Assembly (NCBI GenBank): GCA_026874595.1
Contig: CM049309.1
Span: forward strand, 92,154,723 to 92,218,722
DNA length: 64,000 nt
Reading direction: 5' to 3'
DNA from: Sipunculus nudus
Taxonomy: Eukaryota > Annelida > Sipuncula > Golfingiida > Sipunculidae
Part shown: positions 47,351 to 60,173 of the stretch, in pieces
Layout of the letters: each line of letters starts with the position of its first letter
Position numbering within the stretch: the stretch's first letter is position 1
Position numbers and translations under genes: made by a program
The notes under the pieces: model-generated
Databases searched by the model: none
The model's input: the letters and a program-made list of their open reading frames with translations, nothing else
What the model was told of the DNA's origin: nothing

Positions 47351-47711
47351 ACGCTACACTCAGATTAATTTCATTAGCCGACACACACGGTCTACAAATT
47401 GTAAAGAATATACATGTAGTTGTATAAGCTTCTCAAAATAAACAAGTATATTCAAATTACGTTTAAATCAACTCTTTAGCAAACTGACACCTTAATGACA
47501 TCGGGGTGGGGCAAGGGTGGCAGGTGAAGGTGCGCAACGGGAGGACCTCTGGTGGAAACAATCGGTACCAGCGAGATACCTTTTATTCTGGCATTGCAAT
47601 GAAATTTTGGTCACAGATGTACGAGATAAAAAAAAGTAATCAAAATACTTGTCTTTTATAAACATGATTTGAAATGGCAGGTGGTTGTGTAAAGGATCTG
47701 CTATATCAAAG

Positions 47712-47856
47712 AACATAAAGTGTGAAATATATGGAACATTACCAAGTGGCAATACGCAAAACATACAGTGTGAAATATACGGGACATTATCAAGTGGAAA
47801 TACGTAGAACATACAAAGTGGGAAACACACACAACATATGAAATGTGAAATTCCGA
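47712..47856. repeat. 48-bp tandem repeat, about three copies
   Basis: Units begin AACATAAAGTGTGAAATATA or AACATACAGTGTGAAATATA at 47712, 47760 and 47808. The third is partial. Confidence 0.85.
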
Positions 47857-50800
47857 TTTGGAGAAAGATTTGTGTCGTCAGCTAATCTAAAAATAATCTT
47901 TCTCTCTCAACCTCTGACATACACACATACATCACACACATACACACACCAGAGTGACAAGTTTCTGACTATTTGGTGATCAACATATAGTATACTTTTA
48001 AAATCAGAGTGTTATTTGAACCTAGCGTTCCCCTGATATGTAACGTTTTCCGATTAAACTAAGAGACATTATTATACCTCTCAGCGAGTCATGATCCTCA
48101 AGCCTCTGTCATGTTTTGGGCATTTATACATATTGCATCTACTTTTATATCAGGTATTAACATAGAATACGAATAAACTAAAATACATGTAGGGCAATGG
48201 ATATTTTGTATACTATAATGGCAAATAAATAGACATACAATAACATAAGAAAACGAACCCCCATTTGTCTGAACTGTTTGACACCACTGTTAAAATTTGC
48301 GATACAATTAAAGATGGACTTGCTCTATAAAAGACAAGGGACCAGACCCTCTTATATCAGCTAAGTCCATATCAACTTAACATACCATGCCCCACCATTG
48401 CCTCATTTCTCAGACCAAAACTAGACGGCAGGATGGTAAATAAATTGACATCATTGTGAGAATTCGTCTCCATGAACCACTCAAAGGTTATACAAATATA
48501 ACAGAACTAAATAATAACTAGACTGACCGATATGTCAACTTCGGATTTACTGAATTCAGGCCAAAGAATTAGTCATATAATTTGCCAATAGATGGCAGAA
48601 GGTACGGGTGAACGTCCGAATACCAGCCAACAGTCACAGCAGGTGTGAGCAGACACTGACGTTCCTGACTCTTGACGTTTGTCGAGACACAAATTTCATT
48701 GCAAATGTAATAACTAACGGCCAGGTCTAGAGAATAACTAATGTTTACAGGCAACTGGATCTTAAAATATAATTTGTTCATTCATTCACCGGTCGGTAAA
48801 ATGTCTTGTTCAAAAGTACTAAACATTTAAATGCCTGAATAAGAACCCTGACAGTACATGTTGAATATTCATGAATGTACAAGTTGGACAGTAATACTAT
48901 AAAATGTGTAACTACAGAAAAGCACGATCAATGACTGACGATTTTGATGTTTGAAAGTTCATTATGTAACAAATCAACAACCGAGGTTAATCAGTACACA
49001 TATTTTGACTAGATATGACATGAAATCAAAGCTGTACCTGATACACACGTACTGTACACACCACTTGTCAAAGTTAACAGAAGTCTGTAGCTCTGATAAA
49101 TATGGCCTGAACTAGAAATGTCTAAATAAATTTTCTCTTTATGAAAGTGCCATTTATGTTCTTTTATGGTATGGGGATGCTGCACTGAAAACCCTCCGGA
49201 ATATTTGTCCGTTTATCGTAACTCCCTATTGAATAAGCTGGAATTGGCCCGCTACATATAACCTATAATATACCAAATTACAGAGCTTCCTGGTTACGTA
49301 CGAGGACACTACCAGTAACTGTGCTACAGGTATGACTATTAAATACAACAATTCATCAAAGTTTATATCTTTAAATGTTATATTTCAGTTTAATGGTGAC
49401 ACACAAGATCCTGTTTTAACTAGTGGCAAAGACCAAGATTCGAATGCTAGATGGAGATCTTGCAAGAAAAGTGTAAAAGCTTAAATCCTAGGCTATTTGA
49501 AATGTACCCTGCGACTGCCAGTCAGCAGGAGGAGGAAGGGATGGGAGGGCAGGGGACAGACAGGAGGACGGGGTTTATCATTTATTTTTAAGTGTCTGCA
49601 CATGTAAATGTTGCTGGTCAGTACCATCATTCAACATTTGTAAATTTTAAATAGGATTAACATTTGGTAATTTTTCATGCAGTATGTTTTTTTTTAACTT
49701 AACAAATATAATCATTTGGCCACCCATCAACCCCCTCCCCCAATTTTCACGCAAAAAACTTGCTGTGTACCATTATCCATCACATTAATACAAGATATTT
49801 ATATTATCAACACGAAATAATATCTTATAAGTCAGCTCAAGCTTTGGCACTATCCCCACCATAATTTAAAATAAAACTCCACTTGAATTCCCTGGTGACA
49901 TCCGAGTAACAGAGAGATTCACATGATGAGCACACCTACTTTACAAATCGGAAGTCACATGATCGATTTGGAACATAATGCCCAGCATGAAGAGAAACAT
50001 TAAACAACGTAAAAATAAAAACGAAACTAAAATGACCAGTTGACATTGCACTACAACCTGAACCCCCTGACACATACATGCTTACAGAAGAACGTTATGA
50101 TTTCAAATGAAGCTGAAAGACAATGATGTAACACCCCTATCTGCACAGTGAATGACTACATGTTGATTCTCCAAAGGTCAACCATACAGAGTTTTCAGTT
50201 TTGTGAACAAGCATGATCTCATAAAACACTGGAAATATTGCTTCATGTTCCTCTTACTTTTGTGACTTGCCAGATGCCTGGGTGCTCAGCCTGCTCTCAG
50301 ATTTAGGTATCTGGTTATAAATAACTGACCTCAACTAGTAAATTTGCCCATTTCCTCATCAACACTTACCAGTCACACTCCTGGAGCTACACAGTATAAA
50401 GAACAGTACACTGTCCGATTTATGTTAGGAGTGTAACAGTGAATTCAAAAGTCAAAGCCCCACAATTCAGAGGTTACAATTCTACTTAACTTGATTCAAA
50501 TGCATTCACGTCAATGTTCTTAAAATCTAGAAATAATGGTTGCTTTCGCTTTATTTATTTTTAATTTTGATTTTGAACAAAATCACTGAATATAACTAGG
50601 ACTTACTGTTGAATCAATATTATCAAGATGATGGCACAATATCTTCATTTTGTCTATACACTACAAATTTACATGTATATGATGAATACAAAATTGTGGA
50701 ATAAAATGGTTCTCTTCATTTGAACAATTTTAAAATTAAAATTGTTTGGCTTTTTTTAATTTAGATAGACTACAAAGAAATAACCTTGTATGAATCAAGT

Positions 50801-51316
50801 TGTGAATGAAATTGTGAGCCCTGAATAGAGAACTGACTCTAACAAGGGCATTTGATACAATTCACAGACTTAAAAGTGTTATGTGTGTCTGTCATGCATA
50901 CTGCTTTCTCTGCAAAATAACCAAAGCATGGCTTAATATCTGCACTGGAGACATTTCACACACTGATCAGTTTATTATCTGAAGCTTGTCACACAATTAG
51001 CAGATGCAGCACGTCTTGGCAGTTCCCACAGCATCAAAATGAATTGTTGCGAAATTTGGTTTGTTGAAATCAGAGAAATCTCTCCGAATACTGCCTGGCC
51101 AGGTAGAAATGTTGCATATTCACAGTCGCTGACACAAGAGATCAAAGTCCTCCGGCACCCCCCAATACAAACAAAAGGACCTGAAGTGTACGCTGAGAGG
51201 CCGTCATTTCAGCTAACAGCTATACCCCTACTGGAATGTAGAGTGTAAGCAGTGTGGCTCTGGCTGAATCAAAATCCAAAAGCTTGAGGTATCACACAGT
51301 GCTTGAACCAAGTCCA
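47857..51316. other. No gene seen; possible 3' UTR of a minus-strand gene at its right end
   Basis: No supported exon. If the stop at 51317-51319 is real, the sequence leftward from 51316 is the 3' UTR of that minus-strand gene. Minus-strand AATAAA sequences occur, for example near 50950 and 49582. An open plus-strand frame at 51039-51248 is not convincing. Confidence 0.35.
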
Positions 51317-51342
51317 TTATCTACAAGTCACTATAGGTATGT
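51317..51342 (-). CDS. Possible terminal coding exon of a minus-strand gene
   Basis: A very good minus-strand acceptor (TTGTTTTCTCATTTCAG) ends at 51343. The exon supplies two bases then IPIVTCR and TAA at 51319-51317. Entry in phase 1 matches the exon at 51898-51945, giving Asn at the junction. The coding part is short, so support rests on the acceptor and the phase agreement. Confidence 0.35.
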
Positions 51343-51897
51343 CTGAAATGAGAAAACAAGGAAAAAAATTAGTACCTCTCAGTGCTGACACACAACCTGT
51401 TTAACTCTGAAATAGTTTCTACATAAAACACACATCCCTCTGCGAACACACACAATACGTGGCAGGAATGATCTAGGTGAAAGATTATCAGCTAGACAGT
51501 GTGAAGCAAAGTGTCCAAATATACACAAATTGATGTGTACAAATTAATGTGTACAAATGATGTTTAAAGGCAAGCAAAGTCAAAGCAAAATTAATAGTCT
51601 GTTAATGATGGAGATCCCAAGAGACCACATAGCTCCAAACTAATGGTTTACCAGTCACTAGAGGGATCATCCAATAATCACATCAAATTAATTCAAATTA
51701 ATTCATCAGAGCCAGGGGGTGAAAAGCAAGTAATCAAGCTAATTAGGTTTATGAAGATACCAGGAATGAATCATAAAACAAAAAAAAACAGTGTGGCATT
51801 CTATATAACAGTACAAGTAGTGCTATAAGTATGGAAAATGTTGTAGACGTAAACAACGTTCAGTGTGCAACACTGACAGAGGAAGGAGAGTACATAC

Positions 51898-51945
51898 TCA
51901 GATCGTGTGGAGGTTTGTGTGGGCCCAGGATGTCACACCTCAGCG
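51898..51945 (-). CDS. Possible 48-nt coding exon of a minus-strand gene
   Basis: The acceptor is TTTTTGTTTTCAG and the donor GTATGT. Of the three phases only one is open, encoding LRCDILGPHKPPHDL. It enters and leaves in phase 1, so it could be skipped without shifting the frame. The product is not recognised. Confidence 0.4.
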
Positions 51946-54900
51946 CTGAAAACAAAAACCACAGGTGAGGTACACCCTACACGGTGAGCTAAATGTGCAC
52001 TTAAATATCCTGTGAAGATGTGCACATTACAAGGTGAGATGAAATGTGATCAATAATGTCTTGTGTCTTCCAACAAGAGCTGTTCTGTGAGCTGCTATGT
52101 CCTGTGAGGTACATCTTATTGGGTTAGCTGTACTGTAATCTAATCTAGCTGTCATGGGTCCTGTGTGACTATGTCTTAAAGGGAAAGTGGCAATGTAAGC
52201 AGTGATTTTTCACGATGTATCTTTACCTGATAAATTTCCAATGTGTACACCTCACCAGGTGTAAATTGTAATGCCCTTTAAGTGCACCTTGTCAGCTGCA
52301 CTGCTAGAGGCAATTTTGCATGTATTTTTCATGAGGTGCAATCAAATACTGAATGACTAGCTTTTTTTTTTATAAACTGAACATTTATTTATGAGTTTGT
52401 GTAAACATGTTTCTATTCTTCTACTTATTATTTTTATTACTGTTTTTGTTATCATTATTATTATTATTTCTTAACTTTCATTGCATTGCACTCTTTTTGA
52501 ATATGAAACCACGTGACATATGTTTATTAATATGCATTTTACCATTGTGGAATTAAGAGCCAAGGCCTATATTCTGTGAATAAAGCTCATTTATCAAGCA
52601 AATACTGAACTTCACTGTCATTCAGGGCACTGTGTATCACATTTTGATGAACGCCTAGTAAAGGTTCTTGCAAGTTCAGGTAAGGTAACTGACATAGAGC
52701 CATAATTTCTACCAATAACACTCCAATCAATTATCTTATATTATCTTATATTATCTATATTGGTTTACAAATAAACATTACAATGCTGTTTATGAAACAA
52801 TGTAATATATCCCTAAATTTCCGAATATCATTAGAATCGGCTTTGGCCCAATCCAAGACAAATGCCATGTGAAAAATAAATGTGTAAAAATGTTGTAGCT
52901 TTAACCATGAAGGAACTATCAAGCTTTCCTGTTGGTTTACAGAGCAAAATTAAAGACTTTACAAACAAACACAATTCAGAGAATCTGAATCAGCAATTTC
53001 AGAATCTACCTGATAATAAATACAATGTAATCCTAAAGCAGTAAAGATGTCAATTCATGCCACTTGTGAAGAATGTGATTTTCATACTGTAGGTTCTTAA
53101 ATATGGATATCATGGCATAACATGGTGAATGGTCAGTTATCTTGCTTACTGTTTCAGACATGACTTACAAGAGCTAAACAGTAATTTTTACATTAATTGA
53201 GCAAAACGTGTCAAGAGCTGATACAGCAAGAACTGACAGTTGTCACATTCATTTAAAGAAATTCTTATTGGTAAAACACTTATAACAGAATTAGTTTTTA
53301 AGGGTCTGGAGGCAAGATGAAGACACATTGCGAGGTGTACGTCCTTAACAGGAGAGTAAATTGATTTACTGGTAAGTTCTGAATACCCATAGTTTTCGTG
53401 GAAACTGTATTTATATATATTAATTTTTAAAGCAGAAGAAGAAATCTATACAAGGGCTCCTTTACATTAAATATGAGCATTTATTAAGAGTAGTTGTAAA
53501 TATATTATGTACAAATTATATGTGTTTAACTGATGTGTAATGGAAGAGAGATAATCATGTACCCATTAAAATTTACTTTTGGGTACAATGATAACTTTTG
53601 GTAGGTACACTCAGAACAATCATGGAAAGCCACTATGCAAATTAGTACAGATACAGCAAATAATTAGTACCAACTAAATCATCATGAGCTGGGTGAATTT
53701 ACAAGAATAAGCACACCAAATTAGGATAGGTGGAAGATTCAACTGAATATGAACACCAGATAAAAACCACAACAAAATCAAGAAGGGAAGGAAAGGTGGT
53801 CTTTCTCCAGTACACTCTGTTTCACTCTATTTGGCTACCTGTATACATATTTATAGACCTCCATACAGGTAAACAGTCAACTATACACTGTACAATACTG
53901 TACACTTAGGTGAAGGGAAGGTGTATGTATAATAAGTCTATAAGAACAAATGTACAATTTTCAATTTGAGCTATAAATAGGCACTGTTCCTGAAGTTGAA
54001 ACTGCAGTTACCCAGTAGTCTGTTATATATTACTTAATTCATAAACTACAAAATAATGTTCATTAAACGATGAAGAGGTGTGAGTTCAAAACCAAGAGGT
54101 GTGACTTCAAAACAGACAGTGGCACCTTGCAAGGTATCAGTTATGCAGGTTTTAACAAAGTTTTTTTTAAGCAACATTCATTCTGAATCTATATTTCAGA
54201 AAATGTTTTAGAGTAGTTCTTTATTATGGTCAGGCTGACTCCAGTCTTTTACTGTGGTGTGCCTGACTACATCACCGGGACACTGTAAATGAACCGCCCT
54301 GTGACAGTTTTTGGTGTCACCGTGGGAGTTGCAAGAAGCAGTCCTGACAGTTTGGTTAAGCCAGGGTTGGCTGGCAAACAGGATGATGTCACTCTGGTGT
54401 ACCTCATAAGACTGATTTTTCCCATCAGAAATCTTCATATTTCCCATTTTCATTATCCATCCAATACCTAGAAGGGACTAATTACTCAGGCCTCAGCTTT
54501 TATAAATAGTTATTAAATGAGTCTTTGGTGATTTTATGGAATAATGTAGAGAACATGTTTAGTTTAGTTTAGTTTATTCAACTCAGAATTTAAATTTCCT
54601 GGTGGCTAACCAAGACCAATAGGGCCTACTTTTGTGTCATAATGGCAGTCATGCCAAAACTTGCACTGTAGTGGCCGGTTACACTATAACAATGATATTT
54701 ACAATATCCCAATAATAGAAATTCCAGTTGTCAGAGGGGGGAAAAGCAACTTTTATGGTGGCTAAAGGAGGGAAACAGAGTACATCTACCTGTGAAGTGA
54801 TTACAATAAGAATCACTTGTATTAATACACCAGCGGGAGGATGAGGAATACTGGACTGCTAACATTATCTGTCGTTTTTCAGTCTGGATCTTTAGGGTAC

Positions 54901-55596
54901 CAGTTTCTCAGATAACTACATTTTATTTAGTATTCATGTTCACTGTATGTACAATTTTTAACAAGATGATGATGTTGTACACCTAGGTGAACAATTCACT
55001 CTTACCACTCTTATAATACTGTAATATTCATAAACAAATGTAATTAAGCTCTCATTATAAAACAAGCACCTAAGTATTTAGCCGCTATGAATAAATACTG
55101 TAGTAAATTACTTCAAAATACATATGGACATATATATATATATAAAATGAATTAAAGACATTAAAATAAAACAAGTGATCTTAACTTATATTTCACAAGG
55201 AAAGATCACGCTTGATTTGCATAACACAAATTCTAACCATTAGGTTAAAAACATTCAACTCATAAAAACTTGAAAGAATCTACTACCATGCTGGATAATA
55301 TGGCACTAAACCTGAAACAGGTGACAAGCACTGTATATGATTTGAAGATTTCTATGCGCTGTCTACCTGGGTTTTTAAAGGCAGTGAGATTTGCTTTTTA
55401 CCTGTGTACATGTGAAATACTTTAAATATTAAGAGTAACTTCAAGACATGTTCGGCTCCCAGTTTTTGTTTTTTTTGTTAGAAAGCCATGTAATATATAT
55501 CATGATCAAGAATCAACAGAAAACAAAATATTTTAAAGGATTTCTACGGGCAGCGAAAAGTTCTGTCAAATCTTAAGACACTGGTACATGAATTTT
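51946..55596. other. Probable intron DNA of the minus-strand gene with uncertain exon-like segments
   Basis: Two stretches may be coding. 52626-52679 has strong plus-strand splice sites but also an open minus frame. 54208-54453 is open on both strands and GC-richer than its flanks, with no clear splice sites. The rest is AT-rich and unremarkable. Confidence 0.3.
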
Positions 55597-55980
55597 CTAG
55601 GGCTGTAACAACACATTATCTCATGATACGATATGTATCATGATACTTTCCTCACCTTAAGATGCACAATAGGATACATATATAATACCAGTATATCAAA
55701 ATTTTCCAAGCCGAATTAAAAGTTGTATATAGAAATTTAAATAAGCTTACTTTAACAATATTTATTTCCAAACCAAAATTAAAATTCATTTCCAAACAAT
55801 CAGGCAATCACAAGTCATCAGCTCATCAGCCAAGAGTCTATCTTTAAATGATGGACATTGCTTTCCACTGGATGATCAAGCATCTACCACATTCTGATAC
55901 GGGGACATCTGACTTATAGAAACAATGTTAGAATTTGTATCGTGATGTATCGGTGCACCAGTGGGTTGTTGCAACCCTAG
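55597..55980. mobile_element. hAT-like MITE, 384 bp
   Basis: Left end CTAGGGCTGTAAC and right end GTTGCAACCCTAG form inverted termini with two mismatches. TAGGGCTG(T/C)AAC ends are typical of hAT-family elements. Subterminal inverted phrases (CATGATACGATATGTATC and GTATCGTGATGTATCGG) support it. The flanks GAATTTT and AATTTC may be a decayed target duplication. There is no transposase. Confidence 0.8.
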
Positions 55981-56190
55981 AATTTCAATAACAAGCCCAA
56001 TAATTATACAATAGAAAATTTCAGGCCATTGTTACATAATACAAACCCTAATATTACCAATGTAAGATTTGAATTACTGGACATCCAGTATTACTCAGAG
56101 AGAAAAATTTCAGAAAACTTGTGTTTTACACCAACATTTATGTAAGATGTCATTTCAGAAACCTGTCATATCATATCCAGGAGGACTTAC

Positions 56191-56510
56191 TACTTCTTCA
56201 TCTGGTGACATAAAACCCTCTGTGGAGCTGGCCAGTGTTGTCTGTGACTCTATGGCACTGGCATATGAGGTCTCCGTGCTGGTGGTTTGGATTTTTGACG
56301 GGCTGCTTGGCGGGGTTGCCGACACACGCTCTGGTGGCTGCTGGGAGCTGCGAGGGCTCCCAGGTGACCGCTGATCAGACCCTGATGGCCCTAATGATGC
56401 AGGATTATAATCTTGTTGTTCTGCAGATAACCGCCCTGACTTTTCTGGAGTCACCTGAAGTTCTATTTGTTCCATTCCCAAAGATTCTCCACCATAGTGA
56501 CTGTGTGCAT
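56191..56510 (-). CDS. Ser/Thr/Pro-rich coding exon of a minus-strand gene
   Basis: The acceptor CAACTTTGTTACAG ends at 56511 and the consensus donor GTAAGT starts at 56190. Between them is an open 106-codon frame entering in phase 1 and leaving in phase 0. It opens AHSHYGGESLGMEQIELQVT, then a disordered stretch with SP and TP sites (RSPGSPRSSQQPPERVSATP) and an acidic end, FMSPDEEV. Composition and splice sites together make this the best exon of the minus-strand gene. Such tails occur in many signalling and trafficking proteins; I do not recognise the family. Confidence 0.65.
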
Positions 56511-56939
56511 CTGTAACAAAGTTGAACAGAACAGTCAAATAGAAGCACCTGGTGCCACACCTAGCTTCTGACTAGAGAAAGCCCCGGTTCAGGTACCAGG
56601 TTCGTTACCAGATGTTGAACACCACCAGGCTGAACTGTAAAATCAAAACGTTCACTGTGAGTTCTAACAGGAAAATGATTAATATCACCTAACTGCCTCT
56701 GCCAAGGAGGTAATGTTTTGATACATGTCAGATTGTCTTCTAGCAGGATAATGCACCAACTACTACACTCTGCAGTTGGATGGGATACAGAAAAGGCCAG
56801 ACATCTTTATTTTGGGTTCTTTATCTGGATTAGAGGGCAGATCCTGTAGGAAGAATTTATGTTAAGAAATGCATACACTTGCAGACTGCCATCTGTTTGA
56901 GGATCCTGAGACAAAAAGTGGAGGAACAGAGACCAAGTT

Positions 56940-59032
56940 AAAGTTTGGTGTGTACCCAGTTGGTTTATTATTGTTTGGTGTGTATCCAATGGGGTTTTAA
57001 AAGTTTGGTGTGTATCCAGTGGGATAAAGTTTGGTGTGTATCCAAAGGGATTTTTAAAGTTTGGTGTGTATCCAGTGGGATTATTAAAGTTTGATGTGTA
57101 TCCAGTGGGATTTGTAAAATTTGGTGTGTATTCAGTGGGATTATTAAAGTTTGGTGTGCATCCAGTGGGATTTTTAAAGTTTTGTGAGTATCCAGTGGGA
57201 TTATTAAAGTTTGGTGTGTATCCAGTGGGATTTGTAAAGTTTGGTGTGTATTCAGTGGGATTTGTAAAGTTTGATGTGTATCCAGTGGGATTATTAAAGT
57301 TTGGTGTGTATCCAGTGGGATTATTAAAGTTTGATGTGTATCCAGTGGGATTTGTAAAATTTCGTGTGTATTCAGTGGGATTATTAAAGTTTGGTGTGCA
57401 TCCAGTGGGATTTTTAAAGTTTTGTGAGTATCCAGTGGGATTATTAAAGTTTGGTGTGTATCCAGTGGGATTTGTAAAGTTTGGTGTGTATCCAGTGGGA
57501 TTATTAAAGTTTGGTGTGTATCCACTGGGATTTGTAAAGTTTGGTGTGTATCCAGTGGGATTATTAAAGTTTGGTGTGTATCCAGTGGGATTTGTAAAGT
57601 TTGGTGTGTATCCAGTGGGATTTGTAAAGTTTGGTGTGTATCCAGTGGGATTTGTAAACTTTGATGTGTATCCAGTGGGATTTGTAAAGTTTGGTGTGTA
57701 TCCAGTGGGATTTGTAAAGTTTGGTGTGTATCCAGTGGGATTTGTAAAGTTTGGTGTGTATCCAGTGGGATTTTTAAAGTTTGGTGTGTATCCAGTGGGA
57801 TTTGTAAAGTTTGGTGTGTATCCAGTGGGATTTGTAAACTTTGATGTGTATCCAGTGGGATTTGTAAAGTTTGGTGTGTATCCAGTGGGATTTGTAAAGT
57901 TTGGTGTGAATCCAGTGGGATTTGTAAAGTTTGGTGTGTATCCAGTGGGATTTGTAAAGTTTGGTGTGTATCCAGTGGGATTTGTAAAGTTTGATGTGTA
58001 TCCAGTGGGATTTGTAAAGTTTGGTGTGTATCCAGTGGGATTTGTAAAGTTTTGTGTGTATCCAGTGGGATTTGTAAAGTTTGATGTGTATCCAGTGGGA
58101 TTTGTAAAGTTTTGTGTGAATCAGTGGGATTATTAAAGTTTGGTGTGTATCCAGTTGGATTATTAAAGTTTGGTGTGTATCCAGTGGGATTATTAAAGTT
58201 TTGTGAGTATCCAGTGGGATTATTAAAGTTTGGTGTGTATCCAGTGGGATTTGTAAAGTTTGGTGTGTATCCAGTGGGATTATTAAAGTTTGGTGTGTAT
58301 CCACTGGGATTTGTAAAGTTTGGTGTGTATCCAGTGGGATAATTAAAGTTTGGTGTGTATCCACTGGGATTTGTAAAGTTTGGTGTGTATCCAGTGGGAT
58401 TTGTAAAGTTTGGTGTGTATCCAGTGGGATTTGTAAAGTTTGATGTGTATCCAGTGGGATTTGTAAAGTTTGGTGTGTATCCAGTGGGATTTGTAAAGTT
58501 TGGTGTGTATCCAGTGGGATTTGTAAAGTTTGGTGTGTATCCAGTGGGATTTGTAAAGTTTGGTGTGTATCCAGTGGGATTTGTAATGTTTGGTGTGTAT
58601 CCAGTGGGATATGTAAACTTTGATGTGTATCCAGTGGGATTTGTAAAGTTTGGTGTGTATCCAGTGGGATTTGTGAAGTTTGGTGTGTATCCAGTGGGAT
58701 TTGTAAAGTTTGGTGTGTATCCAGTGGGATTTGTAAAGTTTGGTGTGCATCCAGTGGGATTTGTAAAGTTTGGTGTGTATCCAGTGGGATTTGTAAAGTT
58801 TGGTGTGTATCCAGTGGGATTTGTAAAGTTTGGTGTGTATCCAGTTGGATTTGTAAAGTTTGATGTGTATCCAGTGGGATTTGTAAAGTTTGATGTGTAT
58901 CCAGTGGGATTTGTAAAGTTTGGTGTGTATCCAGTGGGATTTGTAAAGTTTGGTGTGTATCCATTGGGATTTGTAAAGTTTGGTGTGTATCCAGTGGGAT
59001 TTGTAAAGTTTGGTGTGTATCCAGTAGGAGCT
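56940..59032. repeat. 30-bp satellite, about 70 copies
   Basis: The unit is TTTGGTGTGTATCCAGTGGG followed by ATTTGTAAAG. A main variant has ATTATTAAAG. A 240-bp higher-order block is repeated (57121 versus 57361), and AACTTTGATG variants recur at 57658, 57838 and 58618. As 30 is a multiple of three, long frames arise: plus FGVYPVGFVK, minus LDTHQTLQIP and HWIHTKLYKS. A unit one base short near 58120 shifts the frame with no sign of compensation. It lies within an intron of the proposed minus-strand gene. Confidence 0.98.
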
Positions 59033-59872
59033 CTGGAGGTGTGTGCTTTTCAGTGAACCATTCTGATTGAACAGTGCAATCACTGGATCAAGTGCTTATA
59101 TAATATATTCACTATTTTGAATCATCAATGATTGTGTCAGAAACTAACTAGATTAGGAAATTTATAAACTGCCATGTGATTAATGGTGTCATAACTGTAG
59201 CTCTCCACGTGCTATAGTCTTCAGATCTTAAACAGACTGGTTTATTGCCATGTACAATTAACTATATTGATTAAGACACCTGGTAACAGAATCAGGGCCT
59301 TCACCAATTCAGACAATGATCTGGTGGATTTGCTATACATTTAAAAATAATAAGAAGTGTCATTTAAACATGATACTGAAATTGCTGGTCTAAATGAGTT
59401 ATAATATGAAAGAATTTGTTACCCAATCCAGTTCACTTTATATATACTTACATCGTGAACATTACTGTAAAACTGAGTAAATCCAATACATTTTTAAATT
59501 ATAACAAAATCATTTAATTATGTTTATAATTAAAAAAATATATATATATAAAATAGGTGGTAAAACACTTCCTACAAGCTATGTACTCTTAACAAGTAGC
59601 ATAATTCAATAAAGTTCAAGTTATCATTGAGTAACTTGCCACATCATACAAAATCATAATAATTTTCTGTAAAGATACACTGAGACACAGTGTGTTCATT
59701 ATTTATGATATGTGTGCATATATTGTAGCATGTTCTTATCCTGCTTACACCGGCAGAAACACACAAAGACATGTAACAATATACAATACAGCAATCTTGA
59801 AGTGTGTTATCTGGGACATGTTGGTCAGTTCAAACCTGCCAAGCTTAACAGCACCTTCACAGATAATTTTAC

Positions 59873-59927
59873 CATTAGTGGTTGTGCACTGCAGCTCTGA
59901 GCAAGACATGTTTTTGGCATCATCTGC
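59873..59927 (-). CDS. Weak candidate exon of the minus-strand gene
   Basis: A pyrimidine-rich acceptor (TTTGCTTTTATGAAG) ends at 59928. The frame ADDAKNMSCSELQCTTTN leads to a GTAAAA donor at 59872, leaving phase 1, which matches the exon at 56510. An alternative donor GTTTGA would extend it to 59836 (GKIICEGAVKLGR) but leaves the wrong phase. The Cys-containing sequence is not recognised. It could be a chance frame. Confidence 0.25.
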
Positions 59928-60173
59928 CTTCATAAAAGCAAATAAAACTGATCATCCTACAGCATTTTTTAAAATAAACTTACATAATTTTTTAAAATTC
60001 TGATTTATAGGTATGCTTGATGAAAGGGCATACCAATTTCACTAAATTATAGATATAAAAGCCCTGCTTTGCAACAGTGGTTTTACCTCAGAATTAATAA
60101 AGAAATGTCTAAAAGCTTCGCAGGTCTTGTACCAGAAACAAACACATGGAGCAGTCTGAGCATTCAAGCCAAA

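Larger units (their letters stand above)
46049..47711. other. Spacer with a GC-rich patch at 46590-46740
   Basis: A poly-C and (CA)n run lies at 46287-46324. The patch 46590-46740 is GC-rich and open on both strands, but neither translation is recognised and neither has clear splice sites. It contains a CTCF-like site. Otherwise no feature. Confidence 0.4.

Noticed and set aside
47492-47830. 112-codon minus frame with repeated Phe/Cys/Met phrases
   Set aside because: Mostly the 48-bp tandem repeat read in a stop-free phase; no other support.
54208-54471. 81-codon minus frame and 60-codon plus frame
   Set aside because: Both strands are open. A stop lies just before the minus frame and no acceptor/donor pair fits the phases of the flanking candidate exons. 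Kept only as a note.
57036-58136. A 366-codon plus frame and a 396-codon minus frame in the 30-bp satellite
   Set aside because: Both are translations of one stop-free 30-bp unit. Frames overlap on both strands, shift at an unrepaired one-base deletion and show no start or splice context.
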